From the NCBI GenBank assembly GCA_903813345.2, contig CAIIXF020000011.1:33780166-33844165 (forward strand): 64,000 nt of DNA, read 5' to 3'. Numbering within the stretch: the stretch's first letter is position 1; the number at the start of each line of letters is the position of its first letter. Made by a program: the position numbers and the translations under genes. The stretch comes from Owenia fusiformis. Lineage: Eukaryota; Annelida; Polychaeta; Sabellida; Oweniidae. Positions 34,640 to 46,270 of the stretch are shown one piece after another. The notes beneath the pieces are model-generated. The model was not told the origin of the DNA. It did no database searches and saw nothing but the letters and a program-made list of their open reading frames with translations.

Positions 34640-36476
34640 TCGAATATGGAACCTTTTCAGTACGACTTAAAATGTTTACAAAATTTAGTAGTAAGATATT
34701 TACATGTCAAGAGGAATATAAAAAATATGTTGATAACATCACGGTTTAATTGTTTAAAAGAACATTTCAAAATCATGAAATTTTGCACAATTTCGAAAGA
34801 CTCGATATTGAAAATAGACATGGTTCTGATATGCTATATGACTGCAAGTATAATTACAGTTGACAAGTTGTGATTTTATAGAAAATGTAAAATGATATTG
34901 GTACATGTAGCCGGAATAATAGCAACATTTATATTAAAGATGAATAATACCCGGCTTAAAATAGATCCCCAGGGAACGCCACATCGCATTTTTATCATAT
35001 GAGTATACTCATAGTCAGAATAGTATATTTTCTGAAAAACTTTTGAACCAAACCAGATTTTTCCCCCTGGTATCCATAAAAGTTAGTTTAGCAAGAAGAA
35101 TATCATGATCTATCGAATCAAAGGCTTTAAATAAATCCATAAACTTTCAAAACTAATACAAGGGGCGATCCATATATTCTGATAAAAATGCTCTCATTTT
35201 GTGACTTTTTCACATATCCCTCTCATTTTTTCAGAAAATGTAGATTATGTAATTACACATACAAGGCTAAAATATTATAGGTATATATTAAATCAATTTT
35301 GAAATAAGGTTGCCATGGTAACCTGTATTCGGGGTAGGCAGGTCAGTTAAATTATAATGTATAAAATAGATAAATTTGTTGATTTAATCATTCCTCGGTG
35401 CCTATTTTAAGCAGATCAAACACATCTTCCGGTCATTGCCAACTATTTGTTGAACTGTTCCATACCCCTGTTTCCCTTGTTTGCTAATTTCTACAGTGGG
35501 ATAGTTCTCTCTTCATAAGTTCCATCTCAATTTGTCGTTGCTTTATTCTCTGTCCACAAGCTCTTCTTGCAACCAGATTGTGGATGATCTTCAACAGTTA
35601 CCACGTCTTCCTCTTTACAATAATACCTATAGATTCTTTAAGCAGATATAACACATTGCCCATACATTTAACAAGTCCATATGTCTCTGACAGTGTCCTC
35701 TTACTTATTCTTGATAGTACATAAAATCTAATGGTACTTTTAATGTATCTGTTATTAATGTCACACTCTGCATCAGCCACAATAACCTCTTTAACATTTT
35801 GATTTTTGGTGTGTCTCATGACATGTAATGTTAACTAGCCAGTTCTGTCATACAATGCTATTTTGAGTTGTTGTGATGTTATAGTGAGCACAAATGAACT
35901 TTTGTTTAGCAACAAACAACGAGCAACAATACCAAACTTTTTTAGAAAAATGTTTGATTTCCGCATGCTTAAAAGTAATTAAAATAACAAGTTATTATGA
36001 TATTTTATATGTTTTAATTTGATTGACCTGCCTACCCTTAATACAGGTTACCATAGCAACCCTATTTTAAGATTAATTTAAGATATAGCTATGATACTTT
36101 AGCATTGTATGTGTAATTACATAATCTACATTTTCTGAAAAAATGAGAGGGATAAGTGAAAAAATCACAAAATGGGAGCATTTTTATCAGAATATATGGA
36201 TCGCCCCTTGTATGTTCGTTTCCCATTGCATCTTCTAACGTCAAAATAGCTAAGTACGATCAATTCTTTTTAAATCCATGGATATGCACTGATTACTTGG
36301 ATGAAGCACTTGTCAACATGTTTTCCCAAATTGTAAATCAAAGTAATTAGTGCACAGTCCTAAAAATCGATTCAGTTTACAAATAATGACAATGCAACTC
36401 TAAGATACATTTACTCTCGCAATTTGGCTAATTACGTACCAAAAATACGTTCTATCAAAGAATGAATTGCAGAAAT
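34640..36476 (-). pseudogene. Decayed LINE reverse transcriptase (CR1/L2-like), split by a foldback insertion
   Basis: Minus-strand translation gives recognisable RT blocks in order. From 36476 downward: SLIERIF, then LAKL, then DCALITLIYNLGKHVDKC with in-frame stops, then a damaged MDLK.RID. After the inserted element (35159-36210): FMDLFKAFDSIDHDILLAKL (catalytic block A of non-LTR RTs), an LVWFKS block, CGVPWGSILSRVLF (usual CGVPQGSILGPLLF), and a weaker downstream block around NFMILKCS...QLNRDVINIF near 34740. The YADD block was not found. Stops and frameshifts make it non-functional. A (GATT)n tract near 34283 could be its 3' tail. The AFD block appears partly duplicated on either side of the insertion. 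Confidence 0.85.
35159..36210. mobile_element. TA-flanked 1.05-kb foldback MITE inserted in the LINE
   Basis: Ends CAAGGGGCGATCCATATATT and the exact complement, with TA outside both (35157-35158 and 36211-36212). Arms of about 185-190 bp share TTTTTCAGAAAATGTAGATT, ATGTGTAATTACAT-type and GGTTGCCATGGTAACCTGTA blocks. The interior (35350-36000) is unrecognised; a 73-codon minus frame at 35598-35819 has no motif. It separates two parts of one reverse transcriptase and so is younger than the LINE. Confidence 0.85.
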
Positions 36477-36989
36477 CCTATATATTTTGCTTGAGGAAAA
36501 TATTTGATAATTAATTCTTTCATGACATGACTTGTCTTGCCTTGAGGAGGGTTTCATTTCCTGGTTCAGATCTTGCAGACATAAAATCACATTAATGGAA
36601 ATCTTGAATCATAATTCCAAATTGGTCACCCGAATTGTCACCTCGATGACGACATTCGTAATCACATAATGGGATTTTTGCAAGAATTGGCCGTGAGAAA
36701 TCATGTCCAATAGGAGTAATGCAAGTGGATAGAAGATTACCTCTGTTTGAAGTATTTGCCTCAATTTGACGGCGCTTTTGCAAATCCGATTTGATTCAAT
36801 CCAATTTATTGATGTCGGATCGTAAAGCTGTGACAACACAATTATGTTTCCAGCACAATGGGAACTCCTAAAGTAAAGTCTGGCGTAAATGTTTCCCATA
36901 TGACAACACTCAACTGAATTCAATGAGAATAATTGTGTCACTAGATGGCAATTAGTTCTCGTAGAATGTCAACTATAGATATTAAATCT

Positions 36990-37292
36990 GATTTAGTGAA
37001 CATCTCTTTTCACGAGTATAGTGAACTTCAGTTGTCTGAGTTTCTGTCATTTCTCGGAACATAGGTTTACTCTTTTAACTTTGATATAAACTATATGAGC
37101 CTATCACCTATCAATCTATAGTGAACACCTTTTTGGCCTATGGGTGTTTACAACACTCTGAAACACCCCTCTACAGTGAACACCAACTCTCTCTCTAACA
37201 TTTCTCGGAACATCTGCTCCATGTTCTGAACACTTATCAATCCACAACGAACACTTTTTGGCACCAAGGGTCTTCTCAGGTTTTACTGTATG
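36990..37292 (-). mobile_element. Probable terminus of a pogo/Tigger-like element with internal GTTCAC repeats
   Basis: Read on the minus strand from 37292, the sequence starts TACAGTAAAACCTGAGAAGA, close to the TA+CAGTAAAACCT ends common in pogo/Tigger-type and related Tc1/mariner MITEs. Several degenerate repeats of a GTTCACTATAGATTG/GTGTTCAC-type unit follow (near 37240, 37160, 37115, 37015). The opposite end was not found, so this is a fragment. Confidence 0.45.
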
Positions 37293-40200
37293 TTGAATTC
37301 AGATGTATATTCGGATTCATCAATTCGGGGTTTTAGTGCATCCTCCGACCACAGGGCTTCAAAATCCAGAATATATTCTTTCTTTTTACCCCCTGCGATA
37401 AGCAGTTAGCATTTCCCCGATTAAGAACTCGCAATCTGATTGGCTGTCGCAACACTGCGACATAATTCATGTATAAGTCATTGCGCATAATTAGATCACG
37501 TGCTTCAGTTTCATCCGGCGCTTCCAAATTGATATATAGCAGGGAGAAGAGGGAAGTACGGATTCTGGATACCTGCTTAGGAGGATGGGGTTTGTGCGCA
37601 TGCCTAACAACCTTAGGTTGGAAATCCTCCTAAAGCAAGGACTTTTTCATTAGATAGAGCATGTTAAACCAAATTCCTCTGAAATTTAAGTGCCGATGAT
37701 CGAAAACAGAATTTGGCAAGTTCAATAGTTTGTAATACATACCATTTACGACCGAGGAAATGCTATATAAATTTAGTCTCCATATGAAATCATGGTATTC
37801 TTTTGGTCCATTTCTAGAGAGCCATGAGTCGCATATTGCTCGATAATTGAATAGCAAAAAGTTGGAACGAATTGCAGAATGATTGCCAATATGTTCGAAT
37901 TCATTTAAACTAACCTGAAATCAGTGAACGATGAAGATCGTGAAGAATTATGGTCCTCTATGGATTAGTTCTCCCCTTTACATGTGTGAGGGAAATAGTT
38001 GGAATTAGGTCCCTGGAAAACTAATTAAGAGTGGACAGTTATTCCCGTTCCCGAGGGTCATAATATTAAATGTTAACGAAAAAACATGTTACTTTACCTT
38101 CCTAATTTAAGCTAGCATTTTTACGGTATTTCCTTCTTGTAGACCAATAAATAATTAATTTGAATAGAATGAAAAGGTCGATTGATTTGGCAGTATCCTG
38201 AATAAACAACGAGGTCAATTTAGCATATGAAAGGTGGACTGTAATTGATTGGAATTGACTAATATCCCGGTTTGTCATTTAATTTGTAATATCATTTCAA
38301 TGATACATCTCGATGACCGCAATTCTTAATAGAAACGTTCATCGATGAAAATATATTTAATATCGTTTTACAGAAATTAAGTGAGCCAGGTTTTATGCCG
38401 CCCTGGATGGTTTTTGGTTGTTCTGCGTAAAATACTACAAATTAAAAAATGGTTCTGAATATCGAATTCATCTGTTTAGACGTCCTACTACTCCTACAAC
38501 TTTCTACTACAGTCCATTTCATTGTTTTAATAAAACCAATAAAAATTAAAATAAGAAATCAAAATATTATTATAATATATATAATATGCAATAATATATG
38601 GAAAAATATATTCCTATTGTACATAAATGACATTTGCTTATCTTGGATTGCTTCTAGTTTGGACAAAAACTAAATAATCTGAAATATACAAATGTCATTC
38701 ATGTACAATATGAATATACTTTTCCATATATTATTGCACAATGGTCTCCTGATTTCTTTTTTGGGGGTTCTACTGACGCAATAAAACAGTGAAAAGGGCT
38801 GTAATCTAGAGAGCAGATAAAGCGAACGGTTGATCCTGATAATAAACATCAAATAGGAAACGATCTATGAGTCGATATTCCGATGTTAGATTGAAGCATT
38901 GCTGAACTAACTTTTAAGTAGAATTAATTATAAAAATGATATCCAGTTAGTCACTGTCAAAAGGCAAAATTACCGTTTTAGTGTATCAGCATTTTAGTTA
39001 ATTAAGTTGATCGCTTGAGTTCACGGATACGCAAAATGTCCTTGAGATGGGATTCCCAGATCGCATCACTGACATTGTCTTCCATCAGCATGTGACAATA
39101 TATGAGATTGCTTTTCGGGAAGATATGATCCAATATCTAAAACTGTCAAACTGTCAGACTGTCAACCCATAATCTGTAATGATCTGGACCAATGTTGAAC
39201 ATGGGAACGTCACTTACAGTGGAAAATGACGGATTTCTTGTAGCGCACTTTTTCAAAGTGCTATAGATTGTCACCGTCCTGCGCTGATAGGGGAACGTTC
39301 GCAATTTCAACTAGCTAGTGCGGGTGTTGAAATATTCAAGCTTGTCATCGAGCTTACAAGATAACCATTCATCTGTGTAACTTGGATTCTTTCGGATTCA
39401 AACAAGATAAGTTTCTGTTTAGGTCTGAAAAGATTTTCAGGCCATGAAAAGAAAGTACCCAGGAAGTCCCAACTACAAGTAGAAAAACAATATGTATTTT
39501 AAACCTTTTTTGCCGAACTGCCCTTTTCTAAAAAAAACGTCAAAACAGGTAAGCAAGACTATAAGTAGATCGATTCTTAAAAATAGAATACGTTTGCAAT
39601 AGCGCTTTGGGCTTCTTTGTAAGACTACCTTCCCATGACAATAGTATATTCTTACAAAACATTAACCATTTATCACATTAGATTGTAATTACTTGTTTTC
39701 AATTGTCAGAGGATCGGGTAATTTACCATGGCCGAAACTGAGCGATCAATGAACGAATGATTAATGCGAACACCTTTTAGAAGTATTTTACTGTCACGGA
39801 TCACTTCTCTCAACACGGAATTACTGCAAAGATTGAGCCAATGTGTCCATAACCAATTAATCAGCACATATTGTGATACTCAGACCATCTCTGCTTTGCA
39901 AAGAAGGAAACTGATAGGAGGATGTGATCGTCCACGATGGTCGATCACTAGGACTTAGAAGAACGAAATACACATGACATGTAGCTGTTTAATAGAGACT
40001 ATTGTACAATAGAGAAGACAACGGTTTGTCAAGGATGAAAGGGTCATTTAATATTTTTTATAAATGAATTATTACGCAATTTATATACTTCGCGTGAGGA
40101 GCACCGTTGAAATTCCCAAATGACGACTACATGTATGCAGCATGAATGCCACACGTTAAGGATTGCAAATTGAACATGTGAAAATGGAACACCTCCAAAC

Positions 40201-41738
40201 TTGGATGTGGAACAAACCATTTTGAAAATGTGTCCTGTGTATGCGAAACTGTCAATTTTCCAAAATCATTGAATCAATATCGTACAGTGATCAAGACGTC
40301 TTAAACGTTTTGCATAAGAGCTCTTATATTGGAAGTGCAGTGAAATTCCAGCTTATGGGTTTTAAAAACGGGAAAGAGTGTTCCACTTGCGAGATGTTCA
40401 GCTGTCAGAGATATTCTACTTTTATCAGGTTTACTGTATTTTAAAAGATTACTTTGAAAGTTTATATAATGTGAATAACTAGAAAAGTATGAACCTTTGT
40501 CTATCCGAAAAACTCTGTCAAAGTAAATGTTAAGTGCTATCGTCTGACATTTTGGGATCGGGAAAAGGTCGTGTGTGTTTGTTCATCAGTCTGGCAAAGG
40601 TAGTTTGATTTGAAATATTGCTACTATTTTCATGACGATAGACTCAACGCGAGCTTTTTGAGGCAGAATCGAAGTTAGAGGTGATAAATTCTACAATTGA
40701 CCTCCCAATGCATATTCGTTACCATATTAAATTAGCATATACTAGATATAGTATCCTTCCTAAAAGATTCTTGAATTACTCTTGAATCTTAATCTTGAAT
40801 TACCAAGGTATAAAGTTTTCATATTAAAAATTAAACTGGTAAACGAGGATGCCTTAGATACCAACAGTAACAATGGGAAAATTGACTAAATTGATATATT
40901 GAATATTTTCAAATGGATTAATATAAAACCCCATTGGCATACTACATGTGATTGAGATATTCTTGGCATTTGGATTTGAAAAGTTAAACAAAACCAAAAT
41001 TGCGAAATTAAATGACTTAATTGTGTAAAGCAAATATCTAATCTAGTAGACAATAACGCAGATGCGAGTATAGGTAGTTACAAGTTTCGCCACCAGGTGG
41101 CTCGTTCGGGTCAGATAGCATGGCGGGTATAGTAGAAAGTTCTCTTTAACTTAAATGACATCTGTTTTAGTGGTTCAATTTTTATATAACCCTTATGTAT
41201 CTAATAGTTATGCAAATTAAAATATGTCCAGTAAAAGAAAATGTTATCTGTTCAATACGAGAAAAGATATTTCACCTTTTGTGATTTTGTAACATGGGGT
41301 CTATGAGGAATCAACCCGAACTAGAAGTCACATTTTCAAAAAAATTCAATTTTCAAAGTTGATAAACAATTTTCGAAACCATGTTTCTAGTTGTACTTTT
41401 AAATGTAGATTTCAAATATGACATTCGTAAATCAAGATTATTTCTATTCGCATCTAGTCTATTGTGCGCAGAACACATATATGTCATAAAAAAGAGCTAA
41501 ACGTGAGTCCACCGTTGTTAATCATACAATTCAAATCTCTTGAAGTGAATTAGTTTTCATGTTTCAACATGATCAAATGTGACCGAGGCATAAATTACCC
41601 CTCCCGCCAGTCCCTCTGTTTCAAGCATATAAGATAAAGAGGGACTCTGATAAATCAGAATGAGCTCAGTTATAGAGAAGGTTTCCTAATTCTGAGCGAT
41701 TCGCAACTTGTACAAAATGTATATATGTGGGTATACAT
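37293..41738. other. Gene-free stretch; a small foldback at 38590-38745
   Basis: 38590-38640 (GCAATAATATATGGAAAAATA, then TTGTACATAAATGACAT) is inverted at 38690-38745, giving a ~155-bp imperfect hairpin. At ~39135-39168 there is a short run of ~10-bp AACTGTCAAACTGTCAGACT units. No gene motif seen in the short frames at 37333, 37630, 38449, 39764 or 40241. Confidence 0.4.
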
Positions 41739-42221
41739 GCCCGTAGCCAGCCAAATTGGGCCTTTTGAAAGTTAGGCACATTTTCATTATTTGGCCCGAA
41801 TTATAAAAAATAAGGCCCAAGATACCAAGAAATGACCAAAAAAGGGCCCACTGATCGAATGAGGTCTTACAAAATTTTTGAGTCCAATTTTTTTTCTGGG
41901 CTCATTCTGGGGAGGAATGGGCGGCGCCTCATGGACCCCTCTTCTGGTACCCCTAGTGAAGGGTATAATATATAACAAAACACAAAATTTAAAAGGTGAT
42001 CCTGAGAATCCAGAGGACAAGGGTCTCAAAAATGTCGACGCTTGCGCGGGGAAAAATTGGGACCAGTTTGAAAAATAATACCCAAATAAAAAAAACGCCC
42101 AGTAATTCCAGTTTTTTTAAATCTAAATTGCTCAGTTTATGTGGGGAATAGCAGGTTTTCCTTCAATAACGCAAAAAAGGGAGGTCCACATTTTTAAGGA
42201 GATATCAAGGGGGCTACGGGC
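41739..42221. mobile_element. Possible MITE bounded by GCCCGTAGCC inverted ends
   Basis: GCCCGTAGCC at 41739 is inverted at 42212-42221. The interval is locally GC-richer (GGGCTCATTCTGGGGAGGAA, CCTCTTCTGGTACCCC) than its surroundings, and related GGATCCGCC sequence follows at 42522. Short open frames on both strands (41787-42029 minus, 41878-42078 plus) overlap and are not supported as genes. Confidence 0.35.
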
Positions 42222-42539
42222 CTGGTTTATGTACTGGCACAACTTTGAAGAAAAACGGTGCAATATGAGACTCACGATCCTTGATTTCCAAACACCTGCT
42301 AGGTTTAAAATTAACGATGTGTGATGTTTCGGAGGCCTCTCTTATAGTAAGAATAGGGGGCAAAAGTAATTCGAATATCCGTTCTTTTTTGAAAAATTAA
42401 ACCCACTCCCTGGCACATTATTTTCCCAAAGAAATCATTTTTGAAAACGAGGCTCGGGAGCCCCGTTTTGTGTCAAATATCACTATGTTTTGATAGGCTC
42501 AAAGTAATCCACTCCTCTTCATGGATCCGCCATTGACCA

Positions 42540-43174
42540 TTGGTGTTCACATTTATATTTACAGCATGAACGTTCTTTCTGTCTAGCAATTACGTTGATT
42601 GTTCCATTTATCTTATCCCGCGTACAAATGCGTGTAAATGTCAATTCATAAGTAATTGTGCAATCACGTTCCAAGAAAAATACTTACTGGCCTTTGATAA
42701 ATTAGTTCCAAATCCTGAGATTAAATCATGATCACATTCAATGCTTTAGTTTTGTCAAGTCCAATATTCACCATTTTAGAAATGAATACTCGTACGTAAA
42801 GATATTTTGAAAGTAATGGCCATTTCTCAAATATGATGCGCATATTGAAAAATGGCCCATTATTAATAAAAATAGTCCCTTTCATAAATCTACCAGAAAT
42901 GCATACAAACATTTTAAATTTGACAGCAAGAGAATTATGTGATGGAAGAATATGACCTCGAAAATATGAATGGTATACGAAGTCTTGTAATTCCCCGCCC
43001 GGGAAATGTCAACAGGGAAATAACTTTCACATAAACACCGAGAACTATGAGGAATTATATTTCATGTGGCGATAATGTCATCAAAGTCAGGCAATACACT
43101 TAAAATAATATTGCGATACTACCCCATGGGCCCTGTGAGTATTCTACATTATTCTATGGTTGGCCTATTAGTAT
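42540..43174. other. Gene-free stretch, nothing recognised
   Basis: Anonymous AT-rich DNA between the possible MITE and the foldback element at 43175. Confidence 0.4.
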
Positions 43175-44500
43175 AAAGAATCCATGCGTTATTTACGGGT
43201 GTGTAAGCGTTAATTACGCTCGTGTAGATGTAAAATAACGCCCGTGCTGATGAAAAATTACGCCTGTGTAGGCGTAAATTACGCCCGTGAAGAAGTAAAT
43301 TCTACGGGCGTTCAGAATACATTTACAGGCGTGAACTTACGGCGTTAAAATTATTAATTACGGGCGTTAAGACTGTTATTTTACACGCGCTGAGAAACAT
43401 CTTCACGCCCGTGGAGTTTATTTTTGGCGCCGTAAATTATGAACCAATCAGAACCTTACTTACATGATGATTTAATGCATCCTTGCTAAAAGAGCAACTC
43501 CGAGATACTTGCGCTAGTAAACAACAATCAGAAGCCTGCTTACATTTTAGTGTGTTGCATTGAGGTCCTTAAATATTCGTTCAAGATTGAACTTGATTTA
43601 ACCAAAGAAGTATTCAATTTTTAGAGCAAATTATATTAAAAGGCAAATTGAAGAGACATGTACTGTGTTGGCAGTTATCAACACCCATTGTAGAAACGAC
43701 AAAATTGCAGAATATTTTGAGAAGGTATACATGTTTGGTTTCTAAATACGATGATTTTTGGATAATTCTCCAATCTAGGCGTCGGCTTTAGAGGTAGGCT
43801 AGGTAGGGACTTATTAAGCTCACACGCATTGCAGCTTACAGTCTCATTATACAGTTAGATCGCTAATGTATCCCTCTAAAGGATGTGTCCAGATACTAGA
43901 ATTATAGTATCTGATCAACTGCAATAGACTATATCCTGCAGATTTGGCATTTTTTGAAAATGTACTGAAAATGTCAAATGAGCCTATACACCTAGTACCT
44001 AGCCAGCATATGTTCAAATTTGGTGTTAGGGAGATGTGTACTTTTTGGAATCTTTATGCAGCCGTCTTTATATGTCACATGTTATTTCCAGGAATACATA
44101 ACTCATTTAATATACGATGTACATCTTTCACATTTGCACAAATAGTGCACCGAGAAACCCAGAAAAGAAATAATATTTCATATGCCTCCAATTGCAACAG
44201 TTGTTCCTGGCACAATCATGAGTATGTTATTAACTTGCACAAGGATCTTGGAGTTGTACTTTTAGCTATAATGCATCGTATCATCATGTAAGCAAGATGC
44301 TGATTGGTTCATAATTCACGGCGCTAAAATGAACTCGACGGGCGTATAGATGTTTTTCAACGGGTGTTAGATACTGTCTTGACGCCCGCTATTGAACATT
44401 TTAACGCCGTTAGTTTACGCCTGTATTTGTTTTAACCCGTATAGAATTCACTTCTTAACTATGGCTGGCCATCTGGACCAATGTATCGTCATACTTTTAA

Positions 44501-44929
44501 CGCCGTAAAATCTACTTTTAACGCCGTAAAAACGATTCTATACGCCGTAAAGAATTACTTTTACGCCGTTAAAAACGATTTTTTACGCCGTTAAAATTCA
44601 TTCTGAACGGCGTCAAAAATAATTTTTAACGCCGTAAAAACGATTGTATACGCCGTAAAGAATTACTTTTTACGCCGTTAAAAACGATTTTGTACGCCGT
44701 CAAAACCGATTTTTACGCCGTTAGAAATTATTTTTTACGCCGTTAGAAATTATTTTTTACGCCGTTAAAAATCTTTTTTACGCCGTTAAAAATTATTTTT
44801 TACGCCGTTAAAAATTATTTTTTACGCCGTTAAAAATTATTTTTTACGCCGTTAAAAATTACTTTTTACGCCGTTAAAAATTATTTTTTACGCCGTCAAA
44901 ACTGATTTTTTACGCCTTTCGAAATTGCG
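44501..44929 (+). repeat. Tandem array of ~20-22-bp units, TTTTTACGCCGTTAAAAATTA type
   Basis: About 19 ACGCCGT-centred units plus one reversed (ACGGCGT near 44605). The last eight or so before 44890 are almost identical, and earlier ones vary in the spacer (AACGATTnTA, TCTAC). The inward side of the array is the more homogeneous. Confidence 0.92.
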
Positions 44930-45191
44930 AACGTACAGAACATTGTTAATCATTTGCGAAAAAATGTTTAAACAATGAAAACTCGATGTATATCAAATTC
45001 CCGAGATTTCCATACAACCAAATGCGTCTGGCAAATAAAAATTCCAATATAAATGATAAATGTGACATGTACAGTGACAGAAAAATAGGGTTTTGGATTT
45101 ATATCAATCAGTCGGTAAGTCGAACATACACGTTCGTTTGTTCAATGAATACCAGATTGTAACGCTGGTTTTAATTGGCTGCCAGCTATAC

Positions 45192-45430
45192 TTTTTAACG
45201 GCGTACAAAATCGTTTTTAACGGCGTAAAAAGTAATTCTTTACGGCGTATAAAATCGTTTTTACGGCGTTAAAAATTATTTTTGACGCCGTTCAAAATGA
45301 CTTTTTACGCGTACATAATTATTTTTGACGCCGTAAAAAAATCAATTTTGACGGCGTACAAAATCGTTTTTAACGGCGTTAAAAGTAATTCTTTACGGCG
45401 TATAAAATCGTTTTTACGGCGTTAAAAGTA
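45192..45430 (-). repeat. Inverted partner array of ~20-bp ACGGCGT units
   Basis: About 11 units, mostly ACGGCGT (the complement of the left array), with two flipped ACGCCGT units near 45288 and 45331. A pair of units (…TATAAAATCGTTTTTACGGC) occurs twice, suggesting block duplication within the array. Confidence 0.9.
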
Positions 45431-45764
45431 TGACGATACATTGGTCCAGATGGCCAGCCATACTTAACGGGCGTAATTAACGCTTTGACGGGCGTAATTA
45501 ACGCCTACACAGGTGCCAGGAACAACTGTTGCAATTGGAGGCATATGAAATATTATTTCTTTTCTGGGTATCTCGGTGCACTATTTGTGCAAATGTGAAA
45601 GATGTACATCGTATATTAAATGATATATTAATTTCACGTCTACACGGGCGTAATTAACGCCTACACACCCGTAAACTACACGTGGATACTTTGGTTAGGT
45701 TGGCTCACCATATTATTCACTTGGTTGTCGAGAAAACATGCAACTAAGATACCGTCCTTTATAT

Positions 45765-46270
45765 CATGATCAGAGCAATATCAGGTATATAATGGCAAGT
45801 GATAAGTCCCATATTTGGGACAGGGATGATATCGGGACTAGAGGGATGATATCAAATATCATCCCGGGTAAATTTTAAAAAATACATTTTCCCCAAAAAA
45901 TCATTTTTTCAACATTCCATTTTTCAAAATTTTTCATTTTTTCAAAAATTTACATTTTTTCTAAAAATTGCTTTTTTCAAATATTTTTATTTTTTGGTTA
46001 AAGATAATTTTTCATTTTTCAATTTATTTATAAGTATTATGTTTTTTAGCCCTTAAGTTCTAATTGTACTTTGGAATGGGATAATATGTATCGTTAATAT
46101 TTCCAAGATTCAATCATTTTTTTCATTAACAGAAGATTTTAGCCAGATATTGCTCTTGATCATGGTATTATGTCGTTATCCACCTGTCGGGATGATATGG
46201 GTAATATCCCATAGATGATATCGGCAATATTGATATCATCCTTGTGATATTCTCCATAATAAGTCCCTCC
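45765..46270. repeat. Imperfect foldback around a T-rich low-complexity core
   Basis: ATGATCAGAGCAATATC(A)GG near 45766 is inverted near 46150-46168, and GGGATGATATC motifs repeat at both sides (45823-45865 and 46190-46245). The core 45875-46025 is a run of CATTTTTTCAAAA-like degenerate units. Possibly a MITE. Confidence 0.5.

Larger units (their letters stand above)
43175..45692. mobile_element. 2.5-kb Foldback/TU-like transposon with arrays of ~20-bp repeats in opposite orientations
   Basis: Outer ends are imperfect inverted repeats beginning AAAG(A/T)ATCCA and containing TTTACGGGTGTGTA(A/G)GCG then TTAATTACGC (43175-43235 and 45640-45692). Inside are tandem arrays built on ACGCCGT (44501-44929) and its complement ACGGCGT (45192-45430), plus looser ACGGGCGT/ACGCCCGT repeats (43195-43440, 44330-44420, 45468-45500, 45645-45675). 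Inverted single-copy blocks match closely: 44104-44212 against 45514-45622, and 44460-44494 against 45428-45462. This plan (long inverted repeats made of short tandem repeats) is that of Drosophila Foldback and sea-urchin TU elements. The 115-codon frame at 43944-44291 runs into the inverted block and has no motif. No clear target duplication. Confidence 0.75.

Noticed and set aside
43944-44291. 115-codon frame in the Foldback-like element considered as a transposase
   Set aside because: It crosses the boundary of the 44104-44212 inverted block, has no DDE or zinc-binding pattern and is too short.
44501-44929. Regular short repeats resembling a CRISPR array
   Set aside because: Unit is ~20 bp with no unique spacers of constant length, part of an inverted array in animal DNA. 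No cas genes.
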